Shown piece by piece: positions 25,756-33,108 of a stretch of 64,000 nucleotides of DNA. Location of the stretch: NCBI RefSeq assembly GCF_009846525.1, contig NZ_CP024621.1:1116001-1180000 (forward strand), read 5' to 3'. Both the position numbers and the translations under genes were made by a program. Below the pieces are notes generated by a model. It did no database searches, had not been told where the DNA came from, and saw only the letters and a list, made by a program, of their open reading frames with translations. Position 1 is the first letter of the stretch. Every line of letters starts with the position of its first letter. Origin of the DNA: Halomonas meridiana (GTDB taxonomy: Bacteria; Pseudomonadota; Gammaproteobacteria; Pseudomonadales; Halomonadaceae).

Positions 25756-26734
25756 TGGTATGGCTCCGCCGAGTCCGCGGGTCGGTCAATCGAGAGAGCC
25801 CATCGGCCGCCAGATTCCCTACGCTGACGAAGAGGGCGGTGAAAAGCGATATGGCGAGCAGCAGCGGCACGTCGCTGCGTAATCCTGCCGCGACGGTGGC
25901 TTGCCCAAGACCTGGGTAAGCAAAGACATGTTCGACCAAGAGCGAACCGCCAAACAGTTCGCCCAGTGAAGCAAACGCCAGAGTAATCGCGGGAAGGCTG
26001 GCGTGGCGCAGGCCGTGGCGCCAGGCGATATCGACACGGCTAGCGCCTTGGGCAAAGGCGTGAAGGGCAGTGTCTGAACGCATGAACGCCACCATCTTGG
26101 CGCGCGTGTGAAGAGTGAGGGTCGCGACACCTAATAGTGCCAGCGTAAGGGTAGGCAGCAGCAAGTGATGAAGGCGTGTGAGTAGCGTGACCTCTTGACT
26201 CAGCACGCCGGTTGGCCCTGCGCAGCAGGTAGGCGTCCACCCCAGCGTGACCGAAAAAAGCAGCAGTGCCAGCATGGCAAGCCAAAACGTGGGTGTCGAC
26301 GCGGTGAGGTAGGCGTAGCCGCTAATCAGACGATCCAGCCAGGAGCCCTCGTTGCTCCCAGCCGCGATGCCGAGCAAGATGCCCAACGCAAGAGAGAGCA
26401 GCCAAGCGCCACCCAGCAGGAGAAACGAGCGATGAACGCGTTGGCCGATGACATCGCTGACCGGCTGATGGTAGATATGACTCCAGCCCAGCTCACCGCT
26501 AAGCAACTGCTGCAGCCAGTGGCGAAACTGCACGGCTGGTGAGGCGTCAAACCCCCAGCGCTCGGCAATCAGCGCCCGCTGTTCTGGGCTGACCTGAGCC
26601 ATTTGTGGGCCCAGGTAGGCATCCACCGGGTCGATGGGGGAAAGCATCATCAACCCAAACGACACTGCGGCCACGCACAGCAGAACGAGCATCAGCCGCA
26701 GAAGGCGGTGTGCGAGCCATACCGCTAATCGCAC
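25748..26734 (-). CDS. nikB: Nickel ABC transporter permease, NikB-like
   Basis: The protein of 328 residues has an N-terminal membrane helix (LLRLMLVLLCVAAVSFGLMML), the large loop with SPIDPVDAYLG, and then five membrane segments with the permease loop GASRVDIAWRHGLRHASLP. This is the DppB/NikB layout. The frame is open to 26905, but residues before GTG 26734 translate the nikA end out of frame, so GTG 26734 is chosen; it overlaps the nikA stop by 10 bases, consistent with translational coupling. The Shine-Dalgarno is weak. Confidence 0.86.
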   Translation of the reverse strand: MRLAVWLAHRLLRLMLVLLCVAAVSFGLMMLSPIDPVDAYLGPQMAQVSPEQRALIAERWGFDASPAVQFRHWLQQLLSGELGWSHIYHQPVSDVIGQRVHRSFLLLGGAWLLSLALGILLGIAAGSNEGSWLDRLISGYAYLTASTPTFWLAMLALLLFSVTLGWTPTCCAGPTGVLSQEVTLLTRLHHLLLPTLTLALLGVATLTLHTRAKMVAFMRSDTALHAFAQGASRVDIAWRHGLRHASLPAITLAFASLGELFGGSLLVEHVFAYPGLGQATVAAGLRSDVPLLLAISLFTALFVSVGNLAADGLSRLTDPRTRRSHTNE

Positions 26735-28308
26735 GTCCAGCGCCACTCGAGCAGATTGGCGGTCACCGGCCAGCCGTGGCCGTGCGGGGCAACGCCCAGG
26801 TCGCCAAGGTCCAGGCAGCGGTTGGTGGCGTACACGTGAGCGAGATTGACCATCCACGCCCAGCTCGTGTCGCCCTGTACGCCATAGCCCGTAGTGCCGT
26901 CCCACTGGGCCGCTTGCCAGTGCCGGTAGGCGTCTTCGGCGCTAGCCGCCGCTTGGGCTGCCTCCAGGTGTTGGTCGACCGTCTCATTAGCGTAGTAGCC
27001 ACTGTTATAGAAGCCGACCCCGGCGTGAGCACTGTGAAAGAGGTAGTACACCTCCTGAGGGCTTTGGCTGCCAAAACCAAACACGATGGCATCTTGATGG
27101 AGGGCTTCCCGTTGAATTTCGTCCCAGTGGCGGCCGGTGGGCTGCATCTCGATGCCGAGCGGCCGCACCATCTCGGCACTCACCTGAGCGAGCTGTTGGC
27201 GGGTGGTGTCGCTGCTGGGATAGGTAAGACGAAAGCGGGCCGGTTGGCCGTTTTTATAACGTAGCCCGTCGTCCTGTTTGCGCTTCCAACCCGCCTCGTC
27301 CAGTAGGGCGTTCGCGCGGGCTAGGTTAGGGGTGGCGAGTTGCTCATCCCCATGACTCCAGGGTAGGCCATCAGCAGGGCCAAACGCAGGTCGCCCAAAG
27401 CCGTTCAGCGCTACGTCCACAAGCGTTTCCCGATCGAGTGCGAGATTGATCGCTTGGCGAATGGCGAGGTCGGACGTGACGTCATTCCCCATCGGGGCGC
27501 CGTTGGTGGCGTGCTGGCCCTCGTCTGGTTGCATGGGAAACAGAATGCCTCGGTTATCGACACTCTCCATGATGACCCGCCGCATCGGATCGGGAATGTT
27601 CTCAGCCAGAGCCGGGGGGATGGCGGCCAGGTCGACCTGACCCGCGTGGGCGGCGCTGAGCGTCGCAGCTTCATCGGTGAAGAGGAACACTAGCCGCTCG
27701 AAGATCGGCGCAGGGCCGTAAAAATAGGGGTTGCGCTCTACGATCAGTTGCTCACCCTCCTGCCACTCGACTAACCGGTAAGGGCCCGATCCCAGCGGCT
27801 GTCTGCCGTACCCGTCGTCATAGCCATTGTCTCGCTCGGCGTGGGGAACGATTCCCAGCGTCATCAACTGGTCGATAAACGTAATGCGCGGTGCCTTGAG
27901 AGTCAGTTCGACGGTATTGCCATCTACGGCCCGGGCGCTCGCTAAGGCGCTGAGATCGGCTCTGCCGCCTGCTTTGGCGGCGGCACTAAACGTGAAGGCA
28001 ACGTCCTCTGCGGTTAGCGGCGTGTTATCGGAAAACCGGGCATCCGTGCGTAGCGTGAGCCGCCAGGTCAAATGATCGTCCGACAGCGACCATGTCGCGG
28101 CGAGTCCTGGCTGGGGCGTTAAATCCGGCCCTCGGTTGAGCAGGGTGGATTGAAAGAGCGGGTTACCGTACTGGCCCCAGCCGAGCAGTGGGTCGAACCC
28201 CTGCTCCGGTTCGCCGCCTATGGCGAGCACTAACTGGTCTTTGGCCCACGCTGGCGTGCTTAGTGCTACGCATGTGGCCGCCAGAGCCAGTATGATAGTG
28301 CGACGCAT
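26725..28308 (-). CDS. nikA: Nickel ABC transporter periplasmic binding protein, NikA-like
   Basis: The 527-residue precursor has a Sec signal (MRRTIILALAATCVALSTPAWA, cleaved after about residue 22) followed by a family-5 solute-binding domain, with ATWSLSDDHLTWRLTLR and FSDNTPLTAEDVAFTF near residues 70-110. Family 5 includes dipeptide, oligopeptide and nickel binders. The assignment to nickel comes mainly from the NikR operator directly upstream and the divergent nikR gene; no Ni ligand residue was assigned by eye. AAGGTG lies 6 bases before the ATG. Confidence 0.85.
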   Translation of the reverse strand: MRRTIILALAATCVALSTPAWAKDQLVLAIGGEPEQGFDPLLGWGQYGNPLFQSTLLNRGPDLTPQPGLAATWSLSDDHLTWRLTLRTDARFSDNTPLTAEDVAFTFSAAAKAGGRADLSALASARAVDGNTVELTLKAPRITFIDQLMTLGIVPHAERDNGYDDGYGRQPLGSGPYRLVEWQEGEQLIVERNPYFYGPAPIFERLVFLFTDEAATLSAAHAGQVDLAAIPPALAENIPDPMRRVIMESVDNRGILFPMQPDEGQHATNGAPMGNDVTSDLAIRQAINLALDRETLVDVALNGFGRPAFGPADGLPWSHGDEQLATPNLARANALLDEAGWKRKQDDGLRYKNGQPARFRLTYPSSDTTRQQLAQVSAEMVRPLGIEMQPTGRHWDEIQREALHQDAIVFGFGSQSPQEVYYLFHSAHAGVGFYNSGYYANETVDQHLEAAQAAASAEDAYRHWQAAQWDGTTGYGVQGDTSWAWMVNLAHVYATNRCLDLGDLGVAPHGHGWPVTANLLEWRWTCD

Positions 28309-28323
28309 GAGTCACCTTTTAGG

Positions 28324-28363
28324 CTGTTAGTATGATGTTTTCACAATAACATCATACTAACAG
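28324..28363. promoter_or_regulatory. NikR operator between nikA and nikR
   Basis: A perfect inverted repeat with 16-base arms (CTGTTAGTATGATGTT and its complement) and an 8-base spacer lies 15 bases before the nikA start and about 50 before nikR. It contains GTATGA at 28330-28335 and TCATAC at 28352-28357 with exactly 16 bases between, the known NikR recognition pattern. Nickel-loaded NikR should bind here and repress nikABCDE, and possibly its own gene. Confidence 0.93.
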
Positions 28364-28412
28364 CGCTGGAAGTTGCGGCGATGCACCATGAGAGACCGGC
28401 GAAGGAGAGGGT

Positions 28413-28814
28413 ATGCAGCGGGTAACGGTAACGCTGGATGAGGAGCTGTTAGGCGAGGTCGATGCGTTGATGGCGCTGCGCGGCTATCAAAATCGCTCAG
28501 AGGCGATTCGTGATCTCACGCGCAGTGGGTTGACGCAGGCCAAAGAGCAGGTTGCGCCCGAAGCCCCGTGCATGGGCGCGCTGGTGTATGTATACGACCA
28601 CGCGGCGCGGGATCTTTCCAAACGGTTGACCCGCCACTCCCACGATCACCACGACTTAACGCTCTCGACGCTGCATGTGCACATCAACCACGATAGCTGC
28701 CTGGAAGTGGCACTATTGAAGGGGCAGGGGAGCGCACTAAAGCAGTTTTCCGATGAAGTGACGTCATCGCGTAGCGTACGCTACGGTCAGCTCGTGCTGA
28801 TTCCGAACGACTAG
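28413..28814 (+). CDS. nikR: Nickel-responsive transcriptional repressor
   Basis: The 133-residue protein has an N-terminal ribbon-helix-helix DNA-binding domain (QRVTVTLDEELL, then YQNRSEAIRDL) and a C-terminal ACT-like domain. The four high-affinity Ni ligands known from E. coli NikR (H76, H87, H89, C95) are matched by His77, His88, His90 and Cys96. A strong AAGGAGAGGG site precedes the ATG. It is divergent from nikABCDE across a perfect NikR palindrome and convergent with slyD. Confidence 0.97.
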   Translation: MQRVTVTLDEELLGEVDALMALRGYQNRSEAIRDLTRSGLTQAKEQVAPEAPCMGALVYVYDHAARDLSKRLTRHSHDHHDLTLSTLHVHINHDSCLEVALLKGQGSALKQFSDEVTSSRSVRYGQLVLIPND

Positions 28815-28828
28815 CACCCTATCGCCCA

Positions 28829-28857
28829 CAAAAAAGGGCGGCCCAGTGGCCGCCCCT
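28829..28857 (-). terminator. Terminator between nikR and slyD
   Basis: An 8-bp perfect stem (GGGCGGCC / GGCCGCCC) lies between the convergent genes. On the minus strand it runs into seven T, so it ends slyD; on the plus strand it may also help end nikR. Confidence 0.85.
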
Positions 28858-28874
28858 TGATCGCTTCGAGCTGT

Positions 28875-29357
28875 TTAGTGCTCGACGCCACCTTCGCCGT
28901 GCACGTGGCCGTGCTCGACTTCTTCCTGGCTTGCTTCACGAACGGTCGCGATCTCAACGTCAAAGTTGAGGTGCTGACCCGCCAGCGGATGGTTGCCATC
29001 TACAACGACGGTGTCGCCTTCGACTTTCTTGACGGTAACCATCAACGGGCCGCCTTGAGTTTGCGCTTGGAACTGCATGCCCGGCTCGATGCTCTCGACG
29101 CCTTGGAACGCATCGCGCGGCACTTCTTGCATCAGCTGTTCCTGAACTTCGCCGTAACCCTCTTCCGGGGCAACTTTGACGTTCAGTTTGTCGCCAGCAG
29201 CGCGGCCTTCAAGCTCTTTTTCCAAGCCCGGGATGATGTTGCCCGCGCCGTGGAGATACGTCAGAGGCTCGCGGCCTTCGGAACTGTCTAGCACCTCACC
29301 TGCATCGTTGGTCAGGGTGTAGTGGAACGCGACAACCGAGTTTTGCGCAATTTGCAT
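28875..29357 (-). CDS. slyD: FKBP-type peptidyl-prolyl isomerase with metal-binding tail
   Basis: The 160-residue protein has the FKBP core (VVAFHYTLTNDAGEVLDSS, YLHGAGNIIPGLEKELEG) with the inserted chaperone flap near residues 70-130, and a short His-rich C-terminus (EHGHVHGEGGVEH). SlyD/SlpA proteins are cytoplasmic prolyl isomerases and chaperones; SlyD proteins with His-rich tails bind nickel and help mature Ni enzymes. The tail here is shorter than in E. coli, so nickel binding is probable but not certain. Its position beside nikR supports a nickel link. Confidence 0.92.
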   Translation of the reverse strand: MQIAQNSVVAFHYTLTNDAGEVLDSSEGREPLTYLHGAGNIIPGLEKELEGRAAGDKLNVKVAPEEGYGEVQEQLMQEVPRDAFQGVESIEPGMQFQAQTQGGPLMVTVKKVEGDTVVVDGNHPLAGQHLNFDVEIATVREASQEEVEHGHVHGEGGVEH

Positions 29358-29533
29358 TGATTAACCTTTCGGTGAGTGCATGTCCCAACATGGTAACGCG
29401 TGTGGAGCGGCTTGTCAGGGGGTAAGCGGGGTTTTTCCACCCCCACGCCTTTAGCGCTATTGCGCCTGGGGGTGTGCAGGGATACCCTACATCCATCATT
29501 TTTTCACCTGCCATACACTCACTGGAGTCCGTT

Positions 29534-29812
29534 ATGACCATCTTCTTGATTTGGGTTGTCGCCTTCGTGCTGATTGCATATTTTGCCAACAAGCGTTGGG
29601 AAAGCGGCGTTAGCCAGGGGCTGGACAAAATGCTGCCCGAGGTATTGAAAAGCCACGGTGATAACCGTTACCTGTGGGTCGCTGCATTGGCCGTGCTGGG
29701 TGCGACGACGCTGATTCGCCCGGTGGACGTGCTGCTGGTAGCGATTTTGCTGGCCGTGATTGGCTTGATCATCGTAAAACTCGCCAACTGGGCAAGCAGC
29801 ATGGCGCACTGA
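29534..29812 (+). CDS. Small membrane protein, function unknown
   Basis: The 92-residue protein begins MTIFLIWVVAFVLIAYFANKRWE, one membrane helix, followed by a short amphipathic region and two further hydrophobic stretches (about residues 47-62 and 64-82). ATG 29534 is preceded by CTGGAGT. The frame extends to 29474 but that part looks non-coding. I do not recognise a named family; it is likely an inner-membrane protein. Confidence 0.7.
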   Translation: MTIFLIWVVAFVLIAYFANKRWESGVSQGLDKMLPEVLKSHGDNRYLWVAALAVLGATTLIRPVDVLLVAILLAVIGLIIVKLANWASSMAH

Positions 29813-29863
29813 GTGGTCATGCCCTAGACGTTCTTTGCCTAGACGTGCGTTGATTGATACCTA

Positions 29864-29902
29864 ACGACAGCAGCCCGGCCAACTTGGCCGGGCTGCTGTC
29901 GT
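29864..29902. terminator. Strong convergent hairpin
   Basis: A perfect 17-bp inverted repeat (ACGACAGCAGCCCGGCC and complement) with a 5-base loop lies between a plus-strand and a minus-strand gene. The T-run is short on both sides (GTTT), but the stem length and position suggest bidirectional termination. Confidence 0.7.
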
Positions 29903-29976
29903 TTGACGAGCCATCGCTTTAAGTGCTTGCGTATGGTCTGCCAGGGCACGCTGCTGGGTAGGCGCGCCCGATCTGT

Positions 29977-30444
29977 TTAGTAAGGGGCTACGCTTAGGTT
30001 GGCACCGCTGCCAATCAAGCGAACCCGCTGGCCTGCCTGGAACTGGCGGTCGGCGCTCTGCACGACGACGACATCCGTGCCGTCGTCACGACGGATTTCC
30101 ATCTCCAGCGCGTTAACGCGGTTAGCGCGGTCTTCTGCAGCAGTACCAGCAACTGCGCCGCCCAGCGCACCCGCCACGGTCGCGAGCTGGCGACCAGAGC
30201 CACCGCCGATTTGGCTACCCAGCAAACCGCCGATGACGGCGCCACCGCCACCGCCCAGCAGGTTGCCAGTACGGCTATCGGCTTGAATTTGGACGGGGCG
30301 GACGGCCACGATGGTGCCATAGCTGACGCTTTGCCCCGTTTGCGCTTGGTTACCACGGTAGACATCGCCTGAGTAGGGTGCGGTGTTGGCGCAACCAGCC
30401 AGTGTCAGAATGCTCAATGCGGCAACGGGTAGTAAACGTTTCAT
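29977..30444 (-). CDS. Glycine-zipper 2TM outer-membrane lipoprotein (SlyB/Pcp-like)
   Basis: The 155-residue precursor has lipobox LAGC with lipidated Cys18, then a short linker, and a glycine-zipper region (GGGGGAVIGGLLGSQIGGGSG, residues about 66-86, then GALGGAVAG) that inserts into a membrane. The C-terminus is a small beta-rich domain. Such lipoproteins contribute to outer-membrane integrity under stress. A GGAGG ribosome site is clear. Monocistronic. Confidence 0.9.
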   Translation of the reverse strand: MKRLLPVAALSILTLAGCANTAPYSGDVYRGNQAQTGQSVSYGTIVAVRPVQIQADSRTGNLLGGGGGAVIGGLLGSQIGGGSGRQLATVAGALGGAVAGTAAEDRANRVNALEMEIRRDDGTDVVVVQSADRQFQAGQRVRLIGSGANLSVAPY

Positions 30445-30639
30445 TAAAACCTCCAGTGGGTATCAGCGTCGATGGCGGTTAACCGATCGCAAAACGTTGC
30501 ATACATCTCGTTTTAGAACAGCGTTCGTTAAAAGATAACGGAAACGTACAGCTTTGACCAGCCATCCCAAGAAAAGGTCACAAAGTAGAGTGTAGACAGG
30601 CATTAAGAAAGCAGTGTGCAAAAAATTTGCAGCGGGGCG

Positions 30640-30673
30640 GTCGCAAAGAAAACAGGAGGCCGAAGCCTCCTGT
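30640..30673 (-). terminator. Rho-independent terminator of aceA
   Basis: A 9-bp stem (ACAGGAGGC / GCCTCCTGT) with a CGAA/TTCG loop is followed on the minus strand by TTTCTTTGC. It lies 20 bases past the aceA stop. Confidence 0.85.
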
Positions 30674-30692
30674 GGGTCATGCAAAGAGAGGG

Positions 30693-32291
30693 TTAACCAA
30701 ACTGGTTCATGGTGTTGTCTTTACCGCCCGCTTTCAGCGCGGCATCGCCGTGGAAGAACTCTTTATGGTCGTCGCCGATGTTGGAACCTGCCATGTCCTG
30801 GTGTTTGACGGTGGCGATACCCTGGCGAATCTCTTGGCGCTGCACGCCTGCGACGTAAGCCAGCATGCCTTCATCACCGAAGTAGCCCTTGGCCAGGTTG
30901 TCGGTCGACAGGGCCGCCGTGTGGTAGGTGGGCAGCGTGATCAAGTGGTGGAAGATACCGGCTTCACGGGCACCGTCGCGCTGGAAGTTGCGCGTCCACT
31001 CGTCGGCGAGCTGGCCAAGTTCGGTGTTGTCGTACTCGACGCTCATCAGCTTGTCGCGCTGGTAAGCCGACACGTCCTTGCCTTCTTTCTCCCAGGCATC
31101 GAAGACCTGCTGGCGGAAGTTCAGCGTCCAGTTGAAAGAGGGCGAGTTGTTGTACACCAGCTTGGCATCCGGCACCACCTCGCGGATACGGTTCACCATG
31201 CTGGCGATTTGGCCAACGTGGGGCTTTTCGGTCTCGATCCAAAGCAGGTCGGCACCGTTTTGCAGGCTGGTGATGCAGTCCAGCACCACACGATCTTCGC
31301 CAGTGCCCGGTTTGAACTGGTAGAGGCCGGAGGCCAGGCGCTTGGGCTTGACCAGCTTGCCGTTTTGCTTGATGACCACATCGCCGTTATTGATATCCGC
31401 TGCGTTGTCGATCACATCCCCATCCAGGAAACTGTTGTACTGATCGCCCAAGTCGCCCGGCTCGTGGGTCACGGCGATCTTCTGAGTCAGGCCTGCGCCG
31501 AGCGAGTCGGTGCGAGCGACGATGACGCCATCTTCTACGCCCAGCTCCAGGAAGGCGTAACGCACCGCGTTGATTTTCGCTAGGAAGTCTTCATGGGGCA
31601 CGGTGACTTTGCCGTCTTGGTGGCCGCACTGTTTTTCGTCGGAGACCTGGTTTTCAAGCTGGATACAGCAGGCACCTGCTTGAATGAATTTTTTGGCCAG
31701 TAGGTAGGTCGCCTCGGCGTTACCGAACCCGGCATCGATATCGGCGATGATCGGCACGATATGCGTTTCGTAGTTATCGATCTTATGGATCAGTGCTTGC
31801 TCTTTTGCGCTGTCACCGGCGGCCTTCGCTTCATCGAGAGCGCGGAACAGATGGTTGAGCTCCCACGCGTCGGCTTGTTTCAAGAAGGTGTACAGCTCTT
31901 CGATCAGGTTGGCGACCGAGGTTTTCTCGTGCATGGACTGGTCTGGCAGCGGGCCGAACTCGGAGCGCAGCGCGGCCACCATCCAGCCGGAGAGGTAGAG
32001 GTAGCGACGCTTGGTGGTACCGAAATGCTTCTTGATAGAGATCAGCTTTTGTTGGCCGATAAAGCCGTGCCAGCATCCCAGTGATTGCGTGTACTGGGAG
32101 GTGTCGGCATCGTAGGCGGCCATGTCGTCGCGCATGATCTTAGCCGTGTAGCGGGCGATGTCCAAGCCGGTGTGGAAGCGGTTTTGGGCACGCATACGGG
32201 CAGCGTATTCCGGTTTGATGGCTGACCATTTGCCGCCTTGGGCTTCGCGAAGTTGGGCCATCGCTTTGATATCGTCGAGCAGTCCTGACAT
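30693..32291 (-). CDS. aceA: Isocitrate lyase
   Basis: The 532-residue protein matches the long Pseudomonas-type isocitrate lyase. It has the catalytic loop EKQCGHQDGK with the active-site Cys222, and the Mg-binding ADIDAGFGNAEATY region near residue 180. It splits isocitrate to glyoxylate and succinate, the first step of the glyoxylate shunt needed for growth on acetate or fatty acids. GGAGGA precedes the ATG at 8 bases. No malate synthase gene is nearby. The isocitrate dehydrogenase that competes for the same substrate is encoded 7 kb to the right. Confidence 0.97.
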   Translation of the reverse strand: MSGLLDDIKAMAQLREAQGGKWSAIKPEYAARMRAQNRFHTGLDIARYTAKIMRDDMAAYDADTSQYTQSLGCWHGFIGQQKLISIKKHFGTTKRRYLYLSGWMVAALRSEFGPLPDQSMHEKTSVANLIEELYTFLKQADAWELNHLFRALDEAKAAGDSAKEQALIHKIDNYETHIVPIIADIDAGFGNAEATYLLAKKFIQAGACCIQLENQVSDEKQCGHQDGKVTVPHEDFLAKINAVRYAFLELGVEDGVIVARTDSLGAGLTQKIAVTHEPGDLGDQYNSFLDGDVIDNAADINNGDVVIKQNGKLVKPKRLASGLYQFKPGTGEDRVVLDCITSLQNGADLLWIETEKPHVGQIASMVNRIREVVPDAKLVYNNSPSFNWTLNFRQQVFDAWEKEGKDVSAYQRDKLMSVEYDNTELGQLADEWTRNFQRDGAREAGIFHHLITLPTYHTAALSTDNLAKGYFGDEGMLAYVAGVQRQEIRQGIATVKHQDMAGSNIGDDHKEFFHGDAALKAGGKDNTMNQFG

Positions 32292-32631
32292 GAGCTGATT
32301 CCTCCAGGGTTATCGTCATTCGCACGTTAGCTTGTTCTTATGCTGCACCTGCGAGATAGACTCCAGCATTGTTCAATTTCGCGGTGCTGTCTCTACACCA
32401 ATCGTCTCTCAGCAAAACGTCGCGGTGAGGCGCTTCGCTTTGCACAGCGTTCATGTCTCCGAAGAGAAACTCATTAACGCTGCAGTGCAATAACTATCGA
32501 CTAGCCGAGGGGATCCAACAATTGTCACTTGGGGGCACACGGCGTTGTAGTCCGACGACAGCGACTACGCCAAACGCCCTGTTTGTGTAGTCGTTTTTCG
32601 TCAGTGGTGGGTCATGGACGTGACCGTAGGC
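32292..32631. other. Upstream region of aceA
   Basis: About 340 bases without a supportable gene. It must contain the aceA promoter but no clear -10/-35 pair was found. GTAGTC occurs at 32547 and 32587 and its complement GACTAC at 32563, giving an inverted pair with a 10-base spacer and a direct pair 40 bases apart; this could be an operator. The aceA Shine-Dalgarno (GGAGGA) lies at the left edge. Confidence 0.35.
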
Positions 32632-32662
32632 ATAAAAAAAGCGCCACACGTGGTGGCGCTTT
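32632..32662 (-). terminator. Terminator after the GNAT gene
   Basis: A 7-bp perfect stem (GCGCCAC / GTGGCGC) with a 5-base loop runs on the minus strand into seven T. It ends the minus-strand roxA-GNAT transcript. Confidence 0.85.
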
Positions 32663-32679
32663 CATCAATCAAAGACGCG

Positions 32680-33105
32680 TTACAAGGCCAACATCATCTC
32701 ACGATGGGGAATGCCTGCATCCATGAACACATCGCCATGGGCCACGAAGCCGAGCCGCTCGTAAAAAGCGAGGGCATGAAGTTGGGCGCTCAGCACCGCC
32801 TGGGTGTGGCCAGCGTCGCGGGCCGCGTGAATAGCCGCCTGCATGAGCTGATAGCCAATGCCTGTGCCGCGGGCGCGGCTCAGTACCGCCACTCGACCAA
32901 TATGGCCGTCGGGCAGGAGGCGAGCGGTGCCGACCGGTTCCCCTTGCAGCATCGCGAGAAAATGCAGGCATGCCGAGTCAAGGCCATCCCACTCCTCCTC
33001 TTGAGGCACCTGCTGTTCATCGATGAAGACGACTCGGCGAATCAGCGAGGCGGGTTCCCCCAGCGATTCCCAGTCGCCGCTTGTCACGGTGACCGTTCCT
33101 ACCAT
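32680..33105 (-). CDS. GNAT-family N-acetyltransferase (ElaA/YjcF-like)
   Basis: The 141-residue protein has the acetyl-CoA binding core GRVAVLSRARGTGIGYQLMQAA near residues 69-90, preceded by VGTARLLPDG and VVFIDEQQVPQEEEWDG. It is the small single-domain GNAT type with unknown substrate. It starts 3 bases after roxA ends, with its GAGGAG ribosome site inside the last codons of roxA, so the two are coupled. A role on a ribosomal or small-molecule amine is possible but untested. Confidence 0.9.
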   Translation of the reverse strand: MVGTVTVTSGDWESLGEPASLIRRVVFIDEQQVPQEEEWDGLDSACLHFLAMLQGEPVGTARLLPDGHIGRVAVLSRARGTGIGYQLMQAAIHAARDAGHTQAVLSAQLHALAFYERLGFVAHGDVFMDAGIPHREMMLAL

Positions 33106-33108
33106 GGG

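Noticed and set aside
26735-26905. N-terminal extension of nikB
   Set aside because: It translates the nikA 3' end out of frame and lacks membrane-protein character before the first helix.
30463-30684. Small minus-strand ORF of 73 codons downstream of aceA
   Set aside because: It begins inside the aceA terminator hairpin and has no supportable ribosome site.
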